From contig JBFLVI010000003.1 of the NCBI GenBank assembly GCA_040758635.1, positions 1 to 64,000 on the forward strand: a stretch of DNA of 64,000 nt, written 5' to 3'. The notes beneath the pieces were generated by a model. It ran no database searches, was not told the origin of the DNA, and saw nothing but the letters and a program-made list of their open reading frames with translations. This DNA is from Yes71-27 sp040758635 (GTDB taxonomy: Bacteria; Bacillota; Desulfotomaculia; Desulfotomaculales; Ammonificaceae). Below are positions 16,523-25,430 of this stretch, piece by piece. The translations under genes were made by a program, and so were the position numbers. The first letter of the stretch is position 1; every line of letters begins with the position of its first letter.

Positions 16523-17345
16523 ACGGGGGGCTCTCGGGGGAAGGGTCTTGACGGCCGACAAGATCGAAAACTACCCCGGTTTTCCCGAACCGATTACCGG
16601 CACCGAACTCATCGCCCGCATGGAGGCGCAGACCAGGCGGCTGGGCGCGCCGTTCAAGGCGGCGGACGTGGCGGAAATCCTTGAAGCACAGGAGGGGTTC
16701 GTCCTGCGCACGATGCAGGAAAACATCTCGGCGCGGGCGGTAATCCTGGCCACCGGCAGCGGCCCGACCCCGCTCGGCGTTCCGGGCGAGGAGGAACTGC
16801 GGGGCCGAGGGGTTTCCTACTGCGCGGTCTGCGACGGCTTCTTTTTCCGGGACGAGAAGGTGGCGGTGGTCGGCGGCGGAGATGCGGCCGTACACGAGGC
16901 GATTTACCTCACCCGTTTCGTGGAGAAGGTGACCGTTATCCACAACCGGGACAGCCTCCGGGCAGCCAAGGCCCTCCAGGAACAACTGTTCGCCGATCCC
17001 AAGGTCGAAGTGGTTTTAAATACCGAGGTGCAGGAAATCATCGGCACGAAAGCAGTAGAAGGGATCCGGGTCAGGAACCTGCAATCCGGCGAAGAGCAGG
17101 TGATACCGGTGAGCGGCGTCTTCGTTTACATCGGGGTGAGACCGTCTTCGTACCTGGTGAGGGACCTGGCCGAGCTCGACCAGCACGGTTACGTGATCAC
17201 CGACGAAAAAATGGCCACCAAAACGCCGGGGCTTTTCGCCGCGGGTGATGTGCGCCGCAAGCCTTTGCGCCAGATCGTCACGGCGGTGGCCGATGGTGCC
17301 GTCGCGGCGCTGAGTGCGGAGAAGTATCTCCGGGGTCAGGCCTGA
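16428..17345 (+). CDS. trxB: Thioredoxin reductase-like FAD/NAD(P) disulfide oxidoreductase
   Basis: A 305-residue protein. FAD site IIGAGPAGLAAGIYGARA at the N-terminus; redox-active CAVC (C132, C135) in RGVSYCAVCDGFFF; second nucleotide motif VAVVGGGDAAVHEA; C-terminal FAAGDVRRKPLRQIV. This is the low-molecular-weight TrxB fold. Many anaerobes have several paralogues acting with thioredoxin, glutaredoxin-like proteins or ferredoxin, so the partner is not certain. AGGGAG precedes the ATG. The 3' end overlaps the convergent gene by 10 bases. Confidence 0.88.
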   Translation: MAYDLVIIGAGPAGLAAGIYGARAKMNLVIIERGALGGRVLTADKIENYPGFPEPITGTELIARMEAQTRRLGAPFKAADVAEILEAQEGFVLRTMQENISARAVILATGSGPTPLGVPGEEELRGRGVSYCAVCDGFFFRDEKVAVVGGGDAAVHEAIYLTRFVEKVTVIHNRDSLRAAKALQEQLFADPKVEVVLNTEVQEIIGTKAVEGIRVRNLQSGEEQVIPVSGVFVYIGVRPSSYLVRDLAELDQHGYVITDEKMATKTPGLFAAGDVRRKPLRQIVTAVADGAVAALSAEKYLRGQA

Positions 17346-18238
17346 TCCTTCACTGATAGCAGTTCCGCTATCCCTTCCCGGAAACGCACCGGCTTGAAGC
17401 CGAAGTGTTTTTCGACGGCGTGGAGGTCCGTGGTGTTGTTTACCTCCAGCTGTTTCAGCTCCACGGCGGTTACGGGGGGGTCGGGCAGGATCTTTTCCAG
17501 CAGGGGAACCGTCAGGCGCAGGAGGCTTACCGGCACGGGGAGCTTGATGCGCCTGATTTTTTTGGCGGCGAGAAAAATATCGAGCATTTCGGCGTAGGTG
17601 AGGTGCTCCGGCCCGCCGATTTCGAAGGCCCGGTGGATTGTACGGGGATCCTGCAGGGAGGTGACGATGCAGCGGGCGACGTCCCGGGCGGCGATCGGCT
17701 GAAAACGGGTCCTGCAGGAGGGGTAGCCCACAAACGGCGGGGGTGAGATCCGGACGGACTGGGCCATCCGGTCGAAAAAGCCGAAACCGGGGCCGTAAAT
17801 CAACGAGGGGCGGATGATCGTCCAGTCGAGCGTGCTCTGGCGGACAATTTGTTCACCCTCCCACTTGGAGTGGGTGTAGCGGTACGCCGGCCAGCCTCTG
17901 GCGCCGAGGACGCTCACGTGGATGAAGCGGTGCGCGCCCGCGGCCTCCGCCGCCCGGACGACGTTGGCAGTTCCCTCCACGTTTATCCGCCGAAAAGTGC
18001 GCTCCCCGCGCTCCCGGATGATCGCCACCAGGTGCACCACGCCCTGCGTCCCGCCCGCTGCCCGGCGGACCGACTCGTAGTCGGTGACGTCCCCGGGCGC
18101 GTATTCCGGGGCTTCGCCGAGGAGGGCATGCGCCCTGCCGGGGTCCCGTACCAGGCAGCGGACTTTGAGACCTGCGCCAAGGAGTTCCTTTACCACGGCC
18201 CTGCCGACGAGCCCCGTGGCGCCGGTTACGAGAATCAA
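17336..18238 (-). CDS. NAD(P)-binding epimerase-like protein (NDUFA9/YbjT-type SDR)
   Basis: A 300-residue atypical short-chain dehydrogenase. The N-terminal GATGLVGRAVVKELL is the nucleotide-binding glycine motif; then VHLVAIIRERGERTFRRINV and the TNVV-type helix, YTHSKWEGEQIVR in place of the YxxxK catalytic pair, and IIRPSLIYGPG. The NDUFA9-like group usually acts in complex or quinone-related processes; here function is unknown. It is convergent with trxB and 35 bases from the nitrilase gene, likely one transcript with it. Confidence 0.8.
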   Translation of the reverse strand: MILVTGATGLVGRAVVKELLGAGLKVRCLVRDPGRAHALLGEAPEYAPGDVTDYESVRRAAGGTQGVVHLVAIIRERGERTFRRINVEGTANVVRAAEAAGAHRFIHVSVLGARGWPAYRYTHSKWEGEQIVRQSTLDWTIIRPSLIYGPGFGFFDRMAQSVRISPPPFVGYPSCRTRFQPIAARDVARCIVTSLQDPRTIHRAFEIGGPEHLTYAEMLDIFLAAKKIRRIKLPVPVSLLRLTVPLLEKILPDPPVTAVELKQLEVNNTTDLHAVEKHFGFKPVRFREGIAELLSVKDQA

Positions 18239-18272
18239 AAGCTCACCTCCCTGAAAAAATACGCGTTCAACC

Positions 18273-19115
18273 TCATATTGAGAGACTGTTCCTGCCCTCT
18301 CCCTCTCCAGGTTTTTTGGCGGTGAGCGGCAGTCTTTGCCGGATCTTTTTGATGTATTCCCGGTCGATTTCCGCGGTGAGGACCGCTTCTTCCGGGCCGG
18401 CGCGGGCGATCACCTCCGCCCACGGGTTGACGACCATCGAGTGGCCGAAGGCCACGTAGGCGGCGCGGGGGTCCCGGGCCGGCGCCGCCCCGACGGTGTA
18501 GACCTGGTGGTCAACGGCGCGGGCGCGGAGCAGCAGTTCCCAGTGGGCCGGGCCGGTGATCAGGTTGAAAGCGCCCGGAATAACAACGATTTCGGCGCCC
18601 TTGCGCGTCATTTCGCTGAAAAGCGCCGGGAACCGGATGTCAAAGCAGACCGCCACGCCGATGGTCCCGAGAGGGGTGTTTACCACCGTGGCGCCGGTTC
18701 CGGGGCTCAGGGTGGCGGACTCGCGGAAGGACAGGCCGCCGGGCAGGTCCACGTCGAAGAGGTGGATCTTGCGGTGGCGGGCAAGCAGGTTCCCGCCGGG
18801 ATCAAAGACGAAAGAGGAGTTGTACAGTTTTTCCCCTTCGCGTTCGGGAATGCTGCCGCCCACCAGGAAGAGCCCTTCCTCGCGGGCGGCCTCCCGGAGC
18901 ATCCGGAGGGCTTCGCCGTCGGGGAAGCTTTCCGCGTACCGCGGGAAGAGTTCCGCCATGTAAGGACAAACGAACATCTCCGGCAGTACTACCAGGCGGG
19001 CGCCTTCAACCGCTGCGCGCCAGATGAATTCCCGCGCCCGGGCGAGGTTTGCTTCCTTTGAAGAACTTACCTGAAACTGGCAGACCGCAAGCAGGAAACT
19101 TGTTCTTTCGGCCAT
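18273..19115 (-). CDS. Nitrilase-superfamily carbon-nitrogen hydrolase (omega-amidase-like)
   Basis: A 280-residue protein with the catalytic Glu (VVLPEMFVCPY), Lys (RHRKIHLFDVD) and Cys (VAVCFDIRFPALF). This pattern is closest to Nit2/YafV omega-amidases that hydrolyse 2-oxoglutaramate-type amides. ATG at 19115 has AAAGGAGC upstream. The longer frame to 19250 runs into intergenic sequence and was not used. Probably co-transcribed with the epimerase-like gene downstream. Confidence 0.85.
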   Translation of the reverse strand: MAERTSFLLAVCQFQVSSSKEANLARAREFIWRAAVEGARLVVLPEMFVCPYMAELFPRYAESFPDGEALRMLREAAREEGLFLVGGSIPEREGEKLYNSSFVFDPGGNLLARHRKIHLFDVDLPGGLSFRESATLSPGTGATVVNTPLGTIGVAVCFDIRFPALFSEMTRKGAEIVVIPGAFNLITGPAHWELLLRARAVDHQVYTVGAAPARDPRAAYVAFGHSMVVNPWAEVIARAGPEEAVLTAEIDREYIKKIRQRLPLTAKKPGEGEGRNSLSI

Positions 19116-19479
19116 TTTGCTCCTTTCGCCGCACAGGCTGGTGGCATGCCGGGGAGCGATCCTTCTCGCTTTAAGACGCCCAGACTTTTGAGATAAAAGA
19201 CTTTGGTCGAAGCGGCGTTCCTGCCACCACGGCCGTCGCTGTTCTTGCAAAGGTACCCCTTTATTTTATTTTAGCTGCGGGGTGCAGAAAAGGCGAGAGT
19301 ATTTCTTCCCCCATCGGGGTTGGTAGTCGGCGGGACGAGTGCTCAAGGGCTTAATCTGGATGTGCTCTACCGTTCGAAGTGGCAGTGGTACTGGTCTATT
19401 TACGGTTTTTGGCAGGAAAAAGGACGGCGCGGGGCGAAATAGGCACGGTAGATATTAAGCTGGAGCCTCTTTCGGGGGA
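19116..19479. other. Gene-free stretch upstream of copy A3
   Basis: No supportable gene. It must hold the minus-strand promoter of the nitrilase gene; AT-rich TATTTTATTTTAGCTG at 19262-19277 is the likely region. The right part leads into the structured element. Confidence 0.4.
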
Positions 19480-19722
19480 GTGTCCCATGCGGCAAGCTGC
19501 ACAATGAAGGATGAAAATACGACCCGCAAGCTGGTAACTCAGATGCAGCAGTGGAACATAAACGGAACGCCGTGAGAAGCGAGCAGAGCGAGGAAGGCGC
19601 AGCCGGACAGGCCGGAGCGTACATAGAGGTACGTGAGGACCTGGCCGGCGAAGCCTGACGAAGCTATGTGAAGCTTATCACGGCGTCCACCGAAAGGACG
19701 CTTATTTTTCAGAGGAGGGGGA
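19480..19722 (+). ncRNA. Structured leader element, copy A3 (upstream of the lapA-like gene)
   Basis: Aligns with A1: GTGTCCCATGCGGC for the 5' hairpin; AAGGATGAAAATAC (19507-19520); CCGCAAGCTGGTAACTCAG matching CCGTAAGCTTGGTGATTCAG in A1; then GAGCGAGGAAGGCGCAGCC. The central hairpin (about 19604-19652, CCGGACAGG paired with CCTGGCCGG) differs from A1 and lacks the GCACTCA ends. After it come GCGAAGCCTGACGAAG and the 3' end CGAAAGGACGCTTATTTTTC then AGAGGAGG, the ribosome-binding site of the next gene. Confidence 0.6.
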
Positions 19723-19724
19723 GA

Positions 19725-20030
19725 ATGCGGCTTTATCTAATCCTCGGATTGCTGTTTGCGCTGCTGGTCGCGGTTTTTGCCGTTCAGAACGCCACCCTGG
19801 TGGATATCCGGTTTTTGGGTTGGGAATTCAAGGGCATCTCGCTGGCGCTGGTGGTTCTCGGGGCGGCGGCAGGCGGAGCCCTGATGGTCTTCATCCTGAG
19901 TCTGGGGCGCGAGGTCCGGCACGCCTGGCGGGTGCGGGAACTGTCCAGCCACAACCTCCGGCTTTCCCAGCGCCTGTCACAGGTGGAAACCGAGCGGGAG
20001 AAGAGCGACGCTTCCAGCCGGGAGGGATAG
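19725..20030 (+). CDS. LapA-domain (DUF1049) small membrane protein
   Basis: A 101-residue protein. Two hydrophobic helices (about residues 3-22 and 37-59) surround QNATLVDIRFLGWEF, the LapA/DUF1049 signature. A charged coiled-coil tail follows. Relatives help assemble lipopolysaccharide in Gram-negatives, but their role in Firmicutes is unknown. ATG follows AGAGGAGGGGG, which is part of element A3. dinG begins 9 bases downstream. Confidence 0.82.
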   Translation: MRLYLILGLLFALLVAVFAVQNATLVDIRFLGWEFKGISLALVVLGAAAGGALMVFILSLGREVRHAWRVRELSSHNLRLSQRLSQVETEREKSDASSREG

Positions 20031-20039
20031 AGATATCCC

Positions 20040-22808
20040 GTGGCGGAAAAGGTTTTTGTTGCGGTTGACGTGGAAACCACCGGGCTCGATGCGGCCCGGG
20101 ACGAAATCATCGAGGTGGGTCTCTGCCGGATCGAAAACGGCGCGGTTACCGCGCGTTTTTCTTCGCTGATACGGCCGGGCGTTTCCATTCCCCCGCGGGT
20201 ACAGCGTCTTACCGGTATTGACGACGCTGCAGTTGCGGGAGCGCCTTCCTGGGCGGAAGTAGCCGGGGAGGTCGCCTCCTTCATTGGTTCGGCTCCCCTG
20301 GTAGGGCATTACGTAGCCTTCGATGCTGGTTTTCTTTCCCGCTACCTCGGCGAATCTTTCGCAGGACGGCTCCTGGATACGTGCGAACTCGCCAGACTTT
20401 TGCTGCCCGGGCACCAGGGGTACAGCCTGGAGCGCGTGGCCGCAGCCCTCGGCATATCCTACCCGGTGCGACACCGGGCGCTCCCGGACGCCGAAGCGAC
20501 GGCGCAGGTCTTTCTTGCCCTTTTAAAACGGCTGGCAGAACTCCCGCGGCAGGTCCTTCCCGCCGCCATCTTGCTTTTGGAGCGGGGGGGTTCGGTCTGG
20601 GCGCGCTTTTTCAGAGAAACGCTGCGGGAGTCAGGCGGTTCCCGGATCACCGCGCCCTACGCCTTCCTCGAATCCCCGGTTGAGCAGGGCGAGGCCGAAA
20701 CCGCCGTTACGGGTGATTTCGCTGCGGAGGACTTTTTCGGGCCCGGCGGAAGGTTGACCGGGCTCCTCCCGGCGTACGAGCATCGCGCACAGCAGGAGGA
20801 AATGGCGGCGGCGGTAAGCGCGGCGTTGGAGAAAGAGTCCTGCCTGGTGGTTGAGGCGGGTACCGGCATCGGGAAATCCCTGGCCTACCTGTTGCCGGTC
20901 GTGCGGGCGGCGCTGTTAAGAGGCCGGCGGGCGCTGATCTCGACCTATACCGTCAACCTCCAGGAGCAGTTGTTGCGGAAAGACATCCCGCTGGTGCAAG
21001 CGGCGCTGGGGGTTGATTTCCGGGCGGCGCTGGTCAAAGGGCGCCAGCATTACCTCTGCCTGCGGCGCTGGGAGCGGTTGCTCGCGGAGGCCCAGCGCGC
21101 GGATGAACTGAGTGCCGGGGCGGCGGCGCTTTTCTACGCCCGGGTCCTGATTTGGCTCACCACCACCCGCACCGGGGACTTCGGTGAGTTGAGCGTGAGC
21201 GAAGCGGAGAAAACGACCCGGGTCCGCATAGCTGCGGCGGCCGAAGGGTGCCTGGGGAAACGCTGTCCGCACACCGGACGCTGTTTCGTCCACCGTGCGC
21301 GGCAGGAGGCGGAACGGGCGGCGGTGCTGATCACCAACCACGCCCTGCTGCTCACGGACGCTCTGGCCGGCGGTTCGGTGTTGCCCGGTTACGGCCCGCT
21401 GGTCGTTGACGAGGCCCACCACCTGGAAGACGTGGCCACCGAATGCTTGACCCGCAGTGTAACGAAGCACGACTTCGAACAGTGGCTTGCCCGGCTGCAC
21501 CCGCTGCTCCGGCAGGGTGGGGGCGCGCTCCACCGGCTGCCGGCCTGGGAGGAAGCAGAAAAGCGGATCAAGCAGGCCGTCGAGGCTGTGAAAGACGCGG
21601 CGGAAGGGCTTTTCTCTTCCCTGGAAGCTTTCCTGCGGGAGGTTCCCGGCGGGGCCGACGGCGTAGCGCCGGCGAGGCCTTTGGAAGGGGAGGCAATGAA
21701 CCTGGTCCTGGATACCGGGGCCGGGAGCTGGTACCATACGCTGATCCGCGAGGCGGCGTCATTGCTTGACACCTGCCGGAAACTGCCGGAGCAGGCGGCG
21801 GAAGGGGAGGAGGACTGGGCGCAGGAATTCGGTTTTTGGCTCCAGGAAGGGCTGGCGCTGCTGGACACCCTGACCGGGATTGTGACCGGCCGGGACCCGA
21901 ACCAGGTGGCGTGGGTCGAGGGAAGGTTTGCCGGCGGCTTGTGGAACGGCGTGTTGAAAGCGGCCCCCGTTTCCGTGGCCGAGGCAATTCACGCCGCTCT
22001 CTTCTCCCGCCGCCGGGGGATGGTTCTTACCTCGGCCACCCTGACCGTTGAAGGGTCCTTCGACCACTTTGCGAAGCGGGTCGGCCTGGACCGGTTGCCG
22101 GCTGAAAGTGTGAGTTTTATCAGCATTGATTCACCCTTTGCTTACCGGGAGAAGGCGGCTCTCTGCGTGGTGCGTGATTTGCCGCTCTGGCAGCGGGCGC
22201 CGGTCAGTGACTACCTCGGGGCGGTTACCGAGGCGCTGGCGCGGCTGGTGGCGGCGGGCGGGGAACGGGCGCTGGTGCTTTTCACGGCCAGCCGGATGCT
22301 CCGGGAAGTGGTGCTGCGCCTCAGACCCCGGCTGGAGGCGGAGGGGTTCTTCATTTTCGCCCAGGGGGTAGACGGCGGACGGATGCGGCTGATTGAGGAG
22401 TTCCGGCAGACGCCGCGCGCGGTGCTCTGCGGCACGGCAAGCTTCTGGGAGGGGGTTGACATCCCCGGCGGCCTCCTCCGCCTGGTGATCATCGTCAAGT
22501 TGCCGTTTCCCCCCTACGAGGCGCCGGTGCTGGCGGCCCGCCGCGCGTACTTGCTGGACCAGGGGCGGGACGACTTTCAGTACTTCAGCCTTCCGTATGC
22601 GGTTTTGCGCTTCAAGCAGGGTTTCGGGCGGCTGATTCGCTCCCACCGGGACGACGGGGTGGTGGTGGTCCTTGACCGGCGGCTGGCCGAGCGGAGTTAC
22701 GGGCTCTCCTTCATCCGCTCGCTGCCGCCGCTCCCGGTGGAGGTGCTGCCGCTGGACCAGGCCTGCGCATGGCTGCGGGACCGGCTCGCCGGGGGGCGGA
22801 AAAAATGA
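20040..22808 (+). CDS. dinG: DinG-family helicase with N-terminal DnaQ-like exonuclease
   Basis: A 922-residue fusion. Residues 1-165 are a DEDD 3'-5' exonuclease (VAVDVETTGLD, VGHYVAFDAGF, HRALPDAEATAQ). The helicase has Walker A VEAGTGIGKSLAYL, DEAH box VVDEAHHLEDVA, and C-terminal FKQGFGRLIRSHRDDGVVV. Cysteines in GCLGKRCPHTGRCF match the XPD/DinG [4Fe-4S] cluster region. Firmicute DinG of this form has been reported as a nuclease rather than a strong helicase. GTG start, 10 bases from the lapA-like gene. It overlaps the next gene by 4 bases (ATGA). Confidence 0.92.
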   Translation: MAEKVFVAVDVETTGLDAARDEIIEVGLCRIENGAVTARFSSLIRPGVSIPPRVQRLTGIDDAAVAGAPSWAEVAGEVASFIGSAPLVGHYVAFDAGFLSRYLGESFAGRLLDTCELARLLLPGHQGYSLERVAAALGISYPVRHRALPDAEATAQVFLALLKRLAELPRQVLPAAILLLERGGSVWARFFRETLRESGGSRITAPYAFLESPVEQGEAETAVTGDFAAEDFFGPGGRLTGLLPAYEHRAQQEEMAAAVSAALEKESCLVVEAGTGIGKSLAYLLPVVRAALLRGRRALISTYTVNLQEQLLRKDIPLVQAALGVDFRAALVKGRQHYLCLRRWERLLAEAQRADELSAGAAALFYARVLIWLTTTRTGDFGELSVSEAEKTTRVRIAAAAEGCLGKRCPHTGRCFVHRARQEAERAAVLITNHALLLTDALAGGSVLPGYGPLVVDEAHHLEDVATECLTRSVTKHDFEQWLARLHPLLRQGGGALHRLPAWEEAEKRIKQAVEAVKDAAEGLFSSLEAFLREVPGGADGVAPARPLEGEAMNLVLDTGAGSWYHTLIREAASLLDTCRKLPEQAAEGEEDWAQEFGFWLQEGLALLDTLTGIVTGRDPNQVAWVEGRFAGGLWNGVLKAAPVSVAEAIHAALFSRRRGMVLTSATLTVEGSFDHFAKRVGLDRLPAESVSFISIDSPFAYREKAALCVVRDLPLWQRAPVSDYLGAVTEALARLVAAGGERALVLFTASRMLREVVLRLRPRLEAEGFFIFAQGVDGGRMRLIEEFRQTPRAVLCGTASFWEGVDIPGGLLRLVIIVKLPFPPYEAPVLAARRAYLLDQGRDDFQYFSLPYAVLRFKQGFGRLIRSHRDDGVVVVLDRRLAERSYGLSFIRSLPPLPVEVLPLDQACAWLRDRLAGGRKK

Positions 22809-24367
22809 GCGTCCAGCTTACTTTTCTCGACGGGGTGAACTGCATCGGCGGGAACAAGATCCTGCTCGAGGCCGGCGGCGCGGCGCTTTTGTTTGACTTC
22901 GGCACCAACTTCGGGGCTGAAGGCGCGTACTTCGATGAGTTTCTCCGGCCGCGGTCTTTCTACGGCCTCGGCGACCTCCTGGAACTGGGCCTTCTGCCGC
23001 CGCTCCCGGGGATTTACCGGCGCGACCTGGAGCCCCCCGGGGAGGGCTGGTGGGAGAAGCTCCGGGGCCACCCTCACCGCCGGCCGGTGGACGTGCAGGG
23101 GGTGCTTCTTTCCCACGCCCACGTTGATCACTGCGGTTACATCGCCTACCTGGAACACGATCTTCCGGTCTGCACCAGTCTGTCCTCGGCCGTGATCGTG
23201 AAGGCGATGCAGGATACGGGAAAGGCGGAGCTGGCGCGGGAGGCGTGCTACGCAACGCCGCGGCAGGCCGGTGAGGGAGGTCTGCTGGAAGCGGAGCGTT
23301 CCCGGCGGGTTCCCGCGCGGCAGCGGCAGTTTGTCGCTGTGGACGTCAGCGCCGTTCCGGAGCAGGCGGCGGCGTTCTGGGAGGATTCACCGGCCGCCAG
23401 GGGGGTTGAACCGAGACCCATTCGGGCCGCTGCCGGTTCCGCCCGGATCGGGGGCCTGGAGGTTCGCTTCTGGCTGGTGGATCACTCCATCCCCGGTGCG
23501 GGCGCCTTCGCCGTGAAGACCTCCGCCGGCTGGGTGGTTTACACCGGCGACCTGCGCCTGCACGGCGGGCGGGCGGGGCTGACGGAGCGTTTCATCCGGG
23601 AAGCGGCGGCGCTCAAACCCTTGGCCCTGCTTTGCGAGGGAACCCGTCCGGAGACCGCACGGCCGGTAACCGAGGAGGAGGTACGCGCGAACGCCTGCGA
23701 GGAGGTCCGACGGGCCGAGGGGTTGGTGGTGGCCGATTTCGGCCCCCGGAACGTGGAGCGGCTCCTCTCCTTCCTGGAAGCGGCCCGGCACGCAGGACGC
23801 CGGCTGGCGGTACTGCCCAAAGACGCCTACCTCCTGGAGGCGCTTTCCCTGACGGGGCCGGATGCGCCGGACCCGCTGGCCGAAGAGGCAATGGTGCTTT
23901 ATGTGGAGGCCAAGCTCCGCCGGGACCGGTGGGAGAAGGAGTTGATCGAGCGCTGGCGGGAGCGGGTTCCGGAAAAGGTGATCCGGGCCCGGGACGTAAC
24001 CCGCGCCCCGGGCGCGTACGTGCTCTGTTTTTCTTATTACGACCTCAACGAGTTGATTGATATCGGGGTCTACGGCGGAAAGTACATCTATTCCTCCTGC
24101 GAACCGTTCAACGAAGAGATGCGGATTGATTTCAACCGGCTGCTGAGCTGGGTGCGGCATTTCGGACTGGAGTTTCTGGGCGGCGAGGATTCGCGCTTCC
24201 ACGCCAGCGGGCACATCCACGGACCGGGGATTGAAGAATTAGTGGAGACGGTGCGGCCGGAGGTGCTGATCCCGGTGCATTCGGAAAGCCGCAATTTTTT
24301 CCAGCGGTTCCACGGAGTCTGCAAAGTTATCTGTCCGGAAAAGGGCGGAAAGGTAACGGTGGGCTGA
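22805..24367 (+). CDS. Metallo-beta-lactamase-fold hydrolase, RNase J / beta-CASP-like
   Basis: A 520-residue protein. The MBL zinc motif is SHAHVDHCGYIAYL (HxHxDH), with a later DH in WLVDHSIPGAGAF and D in VYTGDLRLHGG. A central beta-CASP-like insertion and a C-terminal SGHIHGPGIEEL then PVHSE follow, as in RNase J and related nucleases. It is shorter than RNase J and lacks its C-terminal domain, so the substrate is open. It is translationally coupled to dinG. Confidence 0.83.
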   Translation: MSVQLTFLDGVNCIGGNKILLEAGGAALLFDFGTNFGAEGAYFDEFLRPRSFYGLGDLLELGLLPPLPGIYRRDLEPPGEGWWEKLRGHPHRRPVDVQGVLLSHAHVDHCGYIAYLEHDLPVCTSLSSAVIVKAMQDTGKAELAREACYATPRQAGEGGLLEAERSRRVPARQRQFVAVDVSAVPEQAAAFWEDSPAARGVEPRPIRAAAGSARIGGLEVRFWLVDHSIPGAGAFAVKTSAGWVVYTGDLRLHGGRAGLTERFIREAAALKPLALLCEGTRPETARPVTEEEVRANACEEVRRAEGLVVADFGPRNVERLLSFLEAARHAGRRLAVLPKDAYLLEALSLTGPDAPDPLAEEAMVLYVEAKLRRDRWEKELIERWRERVPEKVIRARDVTRAPGAYVLCFSYYDLNELIDIGVYGGKYIYSSCEPFNEEMRIDFNRLLSWVRHFGLEFLGGEDSRFHASGHIHGPGIEELVETVRPEVLIPVHSESRNFFQRFHGVCKVICPEKGGKVTVG

Positions 24368-24444
24368 AACGCGCCTCTTGAGGAGACTGCATCCCGGTGG
24401 TTACATTTCTCCGGCAAACGGAATAAGATTTATAGGAGGGCTTC

Positions 24445-24534
24445 ATGAAGATTCCGAAAGCCCGCCGGCGGCCATGGGGTTGGGAGAAGAGAAACCACCT
24501 GAAACGGTTCAAGCGCCGGGCTGCGAGACCGTAG
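24445..24534 (+). CDS. Very basic 29-residue peptide
   Basis: ATG at 24445 follows AGGAGGG by 4 bases. The peptide begins MKIPKARRRPWGWEKRNH and has 13 Arg/Lys in 29 residues. No family was recognised. It sits 43 bases before spoVM, so the two may share a transcript. It could be a sporulation peptide or chance. Confidence 0.4.
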   Translation: MKIPKARRRPWGWEKRNHLKRFKRRAARP

Positions 24535-24577
24535 ACTCCGAGCCTCGGCAAGCGGAAAGATGAAGGAGGCGAAAAGA

Positions 24578-24643
24578 ATGCGGGTCATTTACATAAAACT
24601 CCCGCGGTTTTTGCGGTCCATCCTGGTGCGTCTTTGCCGATAG
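24578..24643 (+). CDS. spoVM: Stage V sporulation peptide SpoVM
   Basis: A 21-residue amphipathic peptide beginning MRVIYIKLPRFLRSIL. It matches the Bacillus SpoVM pattern (MKFYTIKLPKFLGGIV), keeping the IKLP-[KR]-FL core with the helix-bending proline. SpoVM recognises the convex forespore membrane and recruits SpoIVA for coat and cortex assembly. AAGGAGG lies 8 bases before the ATG. It is too short for most gene callers. The C-terminus is five residues shorter than in Bacillus. Confidence 0.78.
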   Translation: MRVIYIKLPRFLRSILVRLCR

Positions 24644-24773
24644 GCGGCTGTTCCTTCCTGGTACCGGTTGAAAAGCCTGGCTTTTTTGGTGGCGGAAGCA
24701 GTTCTTTTTTCTTCCGTTGACGGTTTAATTTCGCCCGAGAGGAGGGTTTTTTTCGTTTTTAACGAATACGTAC

Positions 24774-24826
24774 TTGACAAAGGGCGATAAATCAATATCT
24801 TTTGAAAGGGATCACCCTGTGGTGAT
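24774..24826 (+). promoter_or_regulatory. Promoter and operator-like palindrome of the hdr-flx operon
   Basis: -35 TTGACA (24774-24779) and a -10-like TATCTT (24796-24801) are 16 bases apart. An inverted repeat ATCACC-CTGT-GGTGAT (24811-24826) lies at or just after the expected start point. It could be an operator or a leader hairpin. hdrC begins at 24867. Confidence 0.6.
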
Positions 24827-24866
24827 TCAATTTCGTTAGGTTTATAAGACCGGGGGAGTTCTGTTC

Positions 24867-25430
24867 ATGCTTCTCGGCGGGAAAGACAAACCGGATCCGG
24901 CGTTTTTGGAGGCGGTGGTGCGGGCGAGCGGCCAGAAAACGCTTGCTCACTGCTACCAGTGCGGCAAGTGTACGGCCGGGTGTCCGACGACCTTCGCCAT
25001 GGACTACAAGCCGAACCAGATCATCCGCATGCTGCAGTTGGGGCGCAAGGAAGAGGTGCTCGGTTCGCGGACGATCTGGGTTTGCACGGCCTGTTTCACC
25101 TGCAGCACCCGCTGTCCCTGCAACATTGACGTTGCCCAGGTGATGGACAGCCTGCGGGTGATCGCCCGCCGGGAGGGCAAAACCCGGTTGGGTAAGGACG
25201 TGGTCCTGTTCAACGATTTGTTCCTCCTGTCGGTGCGGCGCAACGGCCGGGTTTTCGAGTCGGGCCTGGTTTTGAGTTTCAACCTCCGGCGGAAAACTTT
25301 CTTCCGCGACGCGGAGCTCGGCAAGTTTATGTTTGCCCGGGGGAAACTGCGCTTCACGCCCGACAGGCCGAGAGGCGTCCGGGAGCTGGCCCGACTTTTT
25401 GCGAGAGCGGAGGAAAGGGTTGAAGAATGA
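24867..25430 (+). CDS. hdrC: Heterodisulfide reductase subunit C
   Basis: A 187-residue iron-sulfur protein with two [4Fe-4S] motifs, CYQCGKCTAGCP (about residues 29-40) and CTACFTCSTRCPC (about residues 74-86). HdrC relays electrons from HdrA to the catalytic HdrB. First gene of a seven-gene operon hdrCBA-flxDCBA. It overlaps hdrB by 4 bases. Confidence 0.93.
   Translation: MLLGGKDKPDPAFLEAVVRASGQKTLAHCYQCGKCTAGCPTTFAMDYKPNQIIRMLQLGRKEEVLGSRTIWVCTACFTCSTRCPCNIDVAQVMDSLRVIARREGKTRLGKDVVLFNDLFLLSVRRNGRVFESGLVLSFNLRRKTFFRDAELGKFMFARGKLRFTPDRPRGVRELARLFARAEERVEE

Noticed and set aside
19400..19624. Minus-strand frame inside copy A3
   Set aside because: It is antisense to a structured element and has no protein-like features.
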